DNA from: Candidatus Izimoplasma sp. ZiA1
Lineage (GTDB): Bacteria; Bacillota_I; Bacilli_A; Izemoplasmatales; Izemoplasmataceae
Reading direction: 5' to 3'
DNA: 64,000 nt
NCBI GenBank assembly: GCA_002285055.1
Contig: NQYJ01000007.1
Location: 1-64,000, forward strand
The position numbers and the translations under genes are program-made. This document shows positions 59,737 through 64,000 of this stretch, one piece after another. Each line of letters begins with the position of its first letter. Position 1 is the stretch's first letter. The notes under the pieces were generated by a model, which worked only from the letters and a program-made list of their open reading frames with translations, was not told the origin of the DNA and searched no databases.

Positions 59737-61032
59737 ATGCAAAAAAATTACAATTTAGAAGAGATGGCTTTTTATGATCATTTAACTAAATTAAAAAATC
59801 TTAATAGTCTTTACAAAGATTGTGAAGGTAAGTCGTTAGATAATACCCATTTTATCTATGTTGATTTAGAAGGATTTAAAAAAATTAATGAAATTTTTGG
59901 ATATGATGCTGGTAATGATATATTAGTTGAGGTTTCTCAAAAGTTAGTTGATTATTGTGGAAAATCAGAAGTTTATCGAATTGGTGGAGATGAGTTTATC
60001 TTACTTACAGATAGTCACATTAAATGTGAGCCAAGTGAACTTGCAAAAATATTTGAGTCACCTGTAAAACTTGATAATATGCAATTTATGATAAAGGGAA
60101 AAATTAGTGTTTTAGATCATGATGATTTTCCAAAAAATGATTTGAAAGACGTTCTTAAGTTTTTAGATTTTTCAATTACTGATGCTAAAAAAAATAACCT
60201 TGGAAATTTAATTTATGCAACAGCAGATTTGAAAGACAAGTACAATGAAAAAAGAGAAATTGAAAAACATTTCTTTGAAGCGATTCAGGCTGATGAATTT
60301 TATCCAAAATTCACTCCTTTTGTGGATACTTTTACAGATGAGTTAGTTGGCTTCGAAACAGTATCAAGATGGAACTTTTATGGTGAAACATTAAGACCTA
60401 ATATGTTTTTACCAATTGCTATTTTCACTGGACTTATTTATGATATAGAATGTAAAATGTTTAGAGAAACAGTTAAGTTTATTAGTGAAATTAAAGGAAA
60501 CAAACATTGGAAACACGCAAAAGGATTTAAGGGGGCTGTAAACTTTACATGCCAGACTTTAAATCGTTTGGATATTAGTGATTTGGTTAAGGTTTTAAAA
60601 GAGTATGATGTACAACCATCTGAAGTTATTATTGAAATGAGTGAAAAGTCAATAAGCAATGATTGTGCTGTTGATAGGTTTAATGAGTTAAGAAAAGCTG
60701 GATTCTATATTATCCTTGATGAGTTTACTACTGAAAATTCATCAATCTGTTTTTTAGCTGATTCTGGAGTCAACGCAATAAAACTTGATGAGTCATTACT
60801 GAAGAAAATGGACGAGAATCAAGAGTTTAAAAGGATGCACAGTGTTTATAAATTTATGACTGAACTAGCTCAAAAAATTGATGTTAGAGTTATTGCTGAT
60901 GGTATATTAAATAAAAAACATATAAAGGTTGTTAAGGAGTTAGGAATTAATATTGGAATTGGACATTATTATTCAAGACCAATAATAAAAGATGAGTTCA
61001 TCGAAAAATTCTTTGAAAAGAAAGGTAAATAA
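59737..61032 (+). CDS. GGDEF-EAL protein with degenerate EAL domain
   Basis: This 431-residue cytosolic protein has an N-terminal GGDEF domain (residues about 10-165) with intact YRIGGDEFILL and FIYVDLEGFKKINEIFGYD. The C-terminal EAL-type domain (about 185-425) has changed catalytic motifs: EAL reads ETV, ELTE reads EMSE, DDFG reads DEFT, and the EGVE segment reads DGIL. Phosphodiesterase activity is therefore doubtful, and the domain may instead bind c-di-GMP. GGTGAGG precedes the ATG, and a cation antiporter gene starts two bases after its stop. Confidence 0.9.
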   Translation: MQKNYNLEEMAFYDHLTKLKNLNSLYKDCEGKSLDNTHFIYVDLEGFKKINEIFGYDAGNDILVEVSQKLVDYCGKSEVYRIGGDEFILLTDSHIKCEPSELAKIFESPVKLDNMQFMIKGKISVLDHDDFPKNDLKDVLKFLDFSITDAKKNNLGNLIYATADLKDKYNEKREIEKHFFEAIQADEFYPKFTPFVDTFTDELVGFETVSRWNFYGETLRPNMFLPIAIFTGLIYDIECKMFRETVKFISEIKGNKHWKHAKGFKGAVNFTCQTLNRLDISDLVKVLKEYDVQPSEVIIEMSEKSISNDCAVDRFNELRKAGFYIILDEFTTENSSICFLADSGVNAIKLDESLLKKMDENQEFKRMHSVYKFMTELAQKIDVRVIADGILNKKHIKVVKELGINIGIGHYYSRPIIKDEFIEKFFEKKGK

Positions 61033-61034
61033 AA

Positions 61035-62330
61035 ATGACATTTTTTAGCTTATTAAGTGCCGCAGGGGGAACAGATTTATCTTTTATGGAGAGATTTTCT
61101 GAGAATGTAACAGCTAATTTAGCAGTATTGCTAATTTTAGGTTTATTAGGGGGAAAGATTGTACACAAAATGGGATTACCTAAAGTTACAGGGTATATTA
61201 TTGCCGGAGTGATTATGGGTCCTAGTGTGTTAAACGTTATAAATGAACATATGGTAGAAGACTTTACAATTATCCGCGAAGTCGCTATTGGATTTATAGG
61301 GTATACAATTGGTTTAGAATTAAGATTTAAGAAGATGAAAGAGACAGGGAAAATGGTTTCAATCATCACTTTAACACAAGCAATATTTACAGCTGTATTT
61401 GTTTGTCTAGCTACTGCGTTTGTAGTAACAGAACATAACTGGACATATGGTTTAATTTTTGGTGCTATTGCAACAGCAACTGCACCAGCACCAATTATAG
61501 CTGTAGTAAAAGGATATCGTACTAAAGGTCCTGTTACCGATACATTGCTTCCTTTAGTTGCTTTAGATGACGCTATTGGGATAGTGCTATTCTCAATATT
61601 ATTGTCATTTGGTGTAAGTTTACTAGGAATTGAAGGACAACATGTTACTTTTTGGACAATGATGAGTGTACCTTTAAAAGAAATTGGTTATAGTATTTTC
61701 TTTGGTGGTGTGATAGGAATTGTTTTATCGAGAGTATTAATTGCACTTAACCGTGACGAAGATAATATGTTAATGATGGTTATCATTGCCTTTGTTTTAC
61801 TGGGAATCGGTGTTGGACATTTAGTTCATGCATCTCCAATTTTATTACCTTTAGTTATTGGGACTGTGTTAACTAATTCTGTTAATGAGAAATATGAACA
61901 CAGATTTACCAAGACAACAGATTTATTTACTGCCCCAATATTTTTAGCGTTTTTCACTATTGCTGGAGCAGAACTTGATTTGGCTATCATTCCAACAGTA
62001 GGTTTAGTTGGAATTGCATATATACTCGTTAGAGTTGTTGGTAAAGTTTCTGGGTCATATGTTAGTGCAAAAGCAGTTAAGGCACCACCAACTGTCGTAA
62101 AGTATTTAGGATGGACTTTAATACCACAAGCGGGAGTTGCCATAAATATGGCTATTACTACTGAATTAAGATTTGGTGGGTTACCTGGATATGAGACGAT
62201 TGGATCAACGATAATGACTGTAGTTTTGGCCGCCACGTTAGTATACGAAGTGTTCGGTTTGATTATTGTTAAAATTGCCCTTACAAAAGCTGGCGAAATT
62301 CATGCTGGTGAAAAGAGCTGGGATATGTAA
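61035..62330 (+). CDS. CPA2-type cation:proton antiporter (1)
   Basis: This 431-residue membrane protein has about 12 helices and the monovalent cation:proton antiporter 2 pattern: LPKVTGYIIAGVIMGPSVLN at helix 1-2, FGAIATATAPAPIIAVVKGY, and the acidic pair in LVALDDAIGIVLF (about residues 176-177). It should exchange Na+ or K+ for protons. No RCK/TrkA domain is attached. It follows the GGDEF/EAL gene by two bases and is probably co-translated. A hairpin terminator GGAGC/GCTCC follows. Confidence 0.9.
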   Translation: MTFFSLLSAAGGTDLSFMERFSENVTANLAVLLILGLLGGKIVHKMGLPKVTGYIIAGVIMGPSVLNVINEHMVEDFTIIREVAIGFIGYTIGLELRFKKMKETGKMVSIITLTQAIFTAVFVCLATAFVVTEHNWTYGLIFGAIATATAPAPIIAVVKGYRTKGPVTDTLLPLVALDDAIGIVLFSILLSFGVSLLGIEGQHVTFWTMMSVPLKEIGYSIFFGGVIGIVLSRVLIALNRDEDNMLMMVIIAFVLLGIGVGHLVHASPILLPLVIGTVLTNSVNEKYEHRFTKTTDLFTAPIFLAFFTIAGAELDLAIIPTVGLVGIAYILVRVVGKVSGSYVSAKAVKAPPTVVKYLGWTLIPQAGVAINMAITTELRFGGLPGYETIGSTIMTVVLAATLVYEVFGLIIVKIALTKAGEIHAGEKSWDM

Positions 62331-62331
62331 A

Positions 62332-62356
62332 AAGGAGCTTTTTGCTCCTTTTTTTT
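62332..62356 (+). terminator. Rho-independent terminator
   Basis: AAGGAGC and GCTCCTT with loop TTTTT, then a T run, separate the two antiporter genes. Confidence 0.82.
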
Positions 62357-62452
62357 GTGGTAATTGGAGTTTTTTATTTTTTTCTCTTGAAAAATGATAG
62401 TTTGAGGAGTAAAATATCACATGGTGAATTTATATTATATATATGAAAGAAG

Positions 62453-63730
62453 ATGACTGATTTGTTGAATATTTTATCAAGTAGTAATGTTGCGAACTAC
62501 GAAGCGTTACTTGTTATGGGTACTATCGTAGTTGTAGGAATGTTTGTGGGAAAACTTTTTGAAAGAATTAAAATCCCAAACATCACAGGTTATATTTTTG
62601 CAGGATTAATTTTAGGTTTTGTTTTATTCCAAATTGGTCTTGATGATATTGTACATATGTTAGAAATAGTTTCAAGTGTTGCATTAGGATTTATCGCTTA
62701 TGGAATTGGGAGAGAACTTATTTTCTCTAAGTTAAGAAAAAGTGGTAAGGAAGTCATCGTTATTACGATAATGCAAGCAGTATTTACAACTGCAATTGTT
62801 TCACTTGGATTAATTTTATTTAAAGTTCCAGTAGCTGTAGCATTAATTTTTGGTGCAATTGCAACTGCAACTGAACCAGCATCAATTATGTTGCTTACAA
62901 AGAGAATGAAGACTAAAGGACCTTTAACAGATACTTTAATACCTCTTGTAGGGTTAGACGATGCTGTAGGGATTGTTATCTTTGGTATTCTACTAAGTGT
63001 AGGTAAATCTCTTAATAGTGGAGCAGAGCTTCATATAAGTGAAATTATACTAGATCCAGCCTTAGAAGTAATCTTTAGTATTCTAATTGGTGTAGCTATT
63101 GGGTTATTCTGTGGATTTATTATTAAAAGTGTTAAAGCAAGAAATGATGATAAGTACGAAACATTTTTAAATGTTAGCATCTTTGGAGTTTTTGCTGCTG
63201 TAGCAATTTCTAAAATTGGATTTAATATTGGTGATTTACAAATACATTTATCACCTATCTTAACACCTATGGTTCTTGGGGTAACTGTTGCTAATATCGT
63301 TTCTAGAGTTAGATCTCACGAAATGGATTTAGCTGTGGATAAGTTTACACCTCCAATTTTAATAGCTTTCTTTACTCTAGCTGGTGCTGAGTTGATAAGT
63401 GCATTTTTAAATCAAAGCAATATTGCATACGGGGCAATGATAACTACTATTGTTTTATATATTACTTTAAGAATAGTTGGTAAGATATCTGGAGCATGGG
63501 TTGGTGCAAAAATGATGCATTCTGTGGACTCAGTTAGAAAATATCTTGGAATCAGTTTATTACCACAAGCAGGAGTTGCTCTTGGTATGGCTTATCAAGC
63601 GAGAACTGATTTTGCTGAACATGGTGTTACAATATTAATAGTTATTTTAGTAGCAACATTATTCTATGCATTAATTGGACCTATTGGGGTTAAATACTCA
63701 TTGATTAAAGCAAAAGAAACAAACGTATAA
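62453..63730 (+). CDS. CPA2-type cation:proton antiporter (2)
   Basis: This 425-residue paralogue of the preceding antiporter has the same motifs (IPNITGYIFAGLILGFVLF, FGAIATATEPASIMLLTKRM, LVGLDDAVGIVIF). The first copy has TAPAP where this one has TEPAS, so ion selectivity may differ. It has its own transcription unit after the terminator at 62332-62356. The start at ATG 62453 is supported by GAAAGAAG, a weak ribosome binding site. Confidence 0.9.
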   Translation: MTDLLNILSSSNVANYEALLVMGTIVVVGMFVGKLFERIKIPNITGYIFAGLILGFVLFQIGLDDIVHMLEIVSSVALGFIAYGIGRELIFSKLRKSGKEVIVITIMQAVFTTAIVSLGLILFKVPVAVALIFGAIATATEPASIMLLTKRMKTKGPLTDTLIPLVGLDDAVGIVIFGILLSVGKSLNSGAELHISEIILDPALEVIFSILIGVAIGLFCGFIIKSVKARNDDKYETFLNVSIFGVFAAVAISKIGFNIGDLQIHLSPILTPMVLGVTVANIVSRVRSHEMDLAVDKFTPPILIAFFTLAGAELISAFLNQSNIAYGAMITTIVLYITLRIVGKISGAWVGAKMMHSVDSVRKYLGISLLPQAGVALGMAYQARTDFAEHGVTILIVILVATLFYALIGPIGVKYSLIKAKETNV

Positions 63731-63736
63731 TAAATT

Positions 63737-63775
63737 AAAAGCAGTTCACAAATTAAGTGAACTGCTTTTTTTATA
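63737..63775. terminator. Bidirectional terminator
   Basis: AAAAGCAGTTCAC and GTGAACTGCTTTT form a perfect 13-bp stem between the antiporter gene and the convergent agmatinase-family gene. Confidence 0.88.
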
Positions 63776-63779
63776 GTTA

Positions 63780-64000
63780 TTAAATTATCATTAATAATTC
63801 TCTTATGACTTTAGTAGCGACTAAGTTAGAAGATTTAGAAGGGTCGTGTTCAGGAGATAATTCAACAACATCAGCTCCAACGATATTTAAACCTTTTAGT
63901 GATAAAATTGCATTGTGTAATTCTTTGAATGTTAATCCACCTGCTTCAGGCGTACCAGTTCCTGGCATAATAGATGGATCTAAAACATCTAAATCAATCG
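63780..64000 (-). CDS. Agmatinase/arginase (ureohydrolase) family, C-terminal part
   Basis: About 73 codons of a minus-strand gene cut by the right edge. The visible part starts in the metal-binding segment IDLDVLDPSIMPGTGTPEAG and continues with GLNIVGADVVELSPEHDPSK, typical of the manganese ureohydrolases. Agmatinase (SpeB) is the usual member with this ending, but formimidoylglutamase or arginase cannot be excluded without the N-terminal part. Confidence 0.88.
   Translation of the reverse strand, partial: IDLDVLDPSIMPGTGTPEAGGLTFKELHNAILSLKGLNIVGADVVELSPEHDPSKSSNLVATKVIRELLMII

Noticed and set aside
1-64000. Mycoplasma genetic code (TGA as Trp)
   Set aside because: Genes such as those ending at 614, 6324 and 14099 end at TGA at the expected place, and tryptophans in conserved motifs are TGG.

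Overview
The window is AT-rich, densely packed bacterial DNA. Genes are separated by short gaps with strong rho-independent terminators, GGAGG-type ribosome binding sites and many extended -10 promoters (TGGTATAAT). TGA is a stop codon in many genes here, so the code is standard and not the Mycoplasma code. The gene set suggests a low-GC member of Bacillota/Mycoplasmatota near Acholeplasma, Izemoplasma or Haloplasma: a diacylglycerol glucosyltransferase, an LtaS-type lipoteichoic acid synthase, PlsY, an NqrF/Rnf electron-transfer cluster, a complete histidine-degradation operon and several c-di-GMP proteins. The exact taxon is an inference.

Layout. 1-9.8 kb: small hypothetical proteins, an MFS transporter, a D-2-hydroxyacid dehydrogenase, a large MalT/LuxR regulator, an AgrC/LytTR-type two-component system, a CPBP membrane protease and a TetR repressor. 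9.8-13.7 kb: divergent from tetR, an OsmC protein, a dihydrolipoamide dehydrogenase with two N-terminal lipoyl domains, and a lipoate-protein ligase; together they look like a lipoamide-dependent thiol/peroxide reduction system. 13.7-19.2 kb: a YCII-like protein, a PI-PLC-like phosphodiesterase, an M3 oligoendopeptidase, a membrane diguanylate cyclase and a cytochrome b5-like lipoprotein. 19.2-23.7 kb (minus): rnfD-rnfG-rnfE-rnfA-nqrF, with no RnfC/NqrA and no RnfB. 23.8-29.4 kb: a candidate small RNA, YbjQ, methylglyoxal synthase, acyl-ACP thioesterase, a thioredoxin-like protein, and an arsR-copA operon in which a CopZ domain is fused to CopA behind an internal ribosome binding site.

29.4-33.5 kb is the most unusual part. 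After tRNA-Tyr and tRNA-Trp come three further 47-bp copies of the tRNA-Trp 3' half, each followed by a terminator hairpin. They delimit single-gene cassettes of 951, 553 and 698 bp with related promoters but unrelated ORFs (lipoproteins, a nucleotidyltransferase-like protein, unknowns). Identity to the intact tRNA falls with distance (47/47, 42/47, 41/47). This looks like stepwise integration of small cassettes at a tRNA gene, with no recombinase in the window.

33.5-64 kb: PlsY; a DsbA/FrnE oxidoreductase; a threonate/erythronate catabolic locus (GntP permease, DeoR regulator, four-carbon acid-sugar kinase, PdxA2); the histidine operon hutH-hutU-ftcD-hutI-fchA; a PAS protein overlapping a PAS-GGDEF-HD-GYP protein; a Bfd-like ferredoxin; a GT8 glycosyltransferase; hemolysin III and two tandem DegV proteins; a DUF362 ferredoxin protein; a P-loop kinase with a glycolipid glycosyltransferase; LtaS; a His-Gln-Leu tRNA cluster; a GGDEF/degenerate-EAL protein followed at once by a cation:proton antiporter and a second antiporter paralogue; and the 3' end of an agmatinase-family gene at the right edge.
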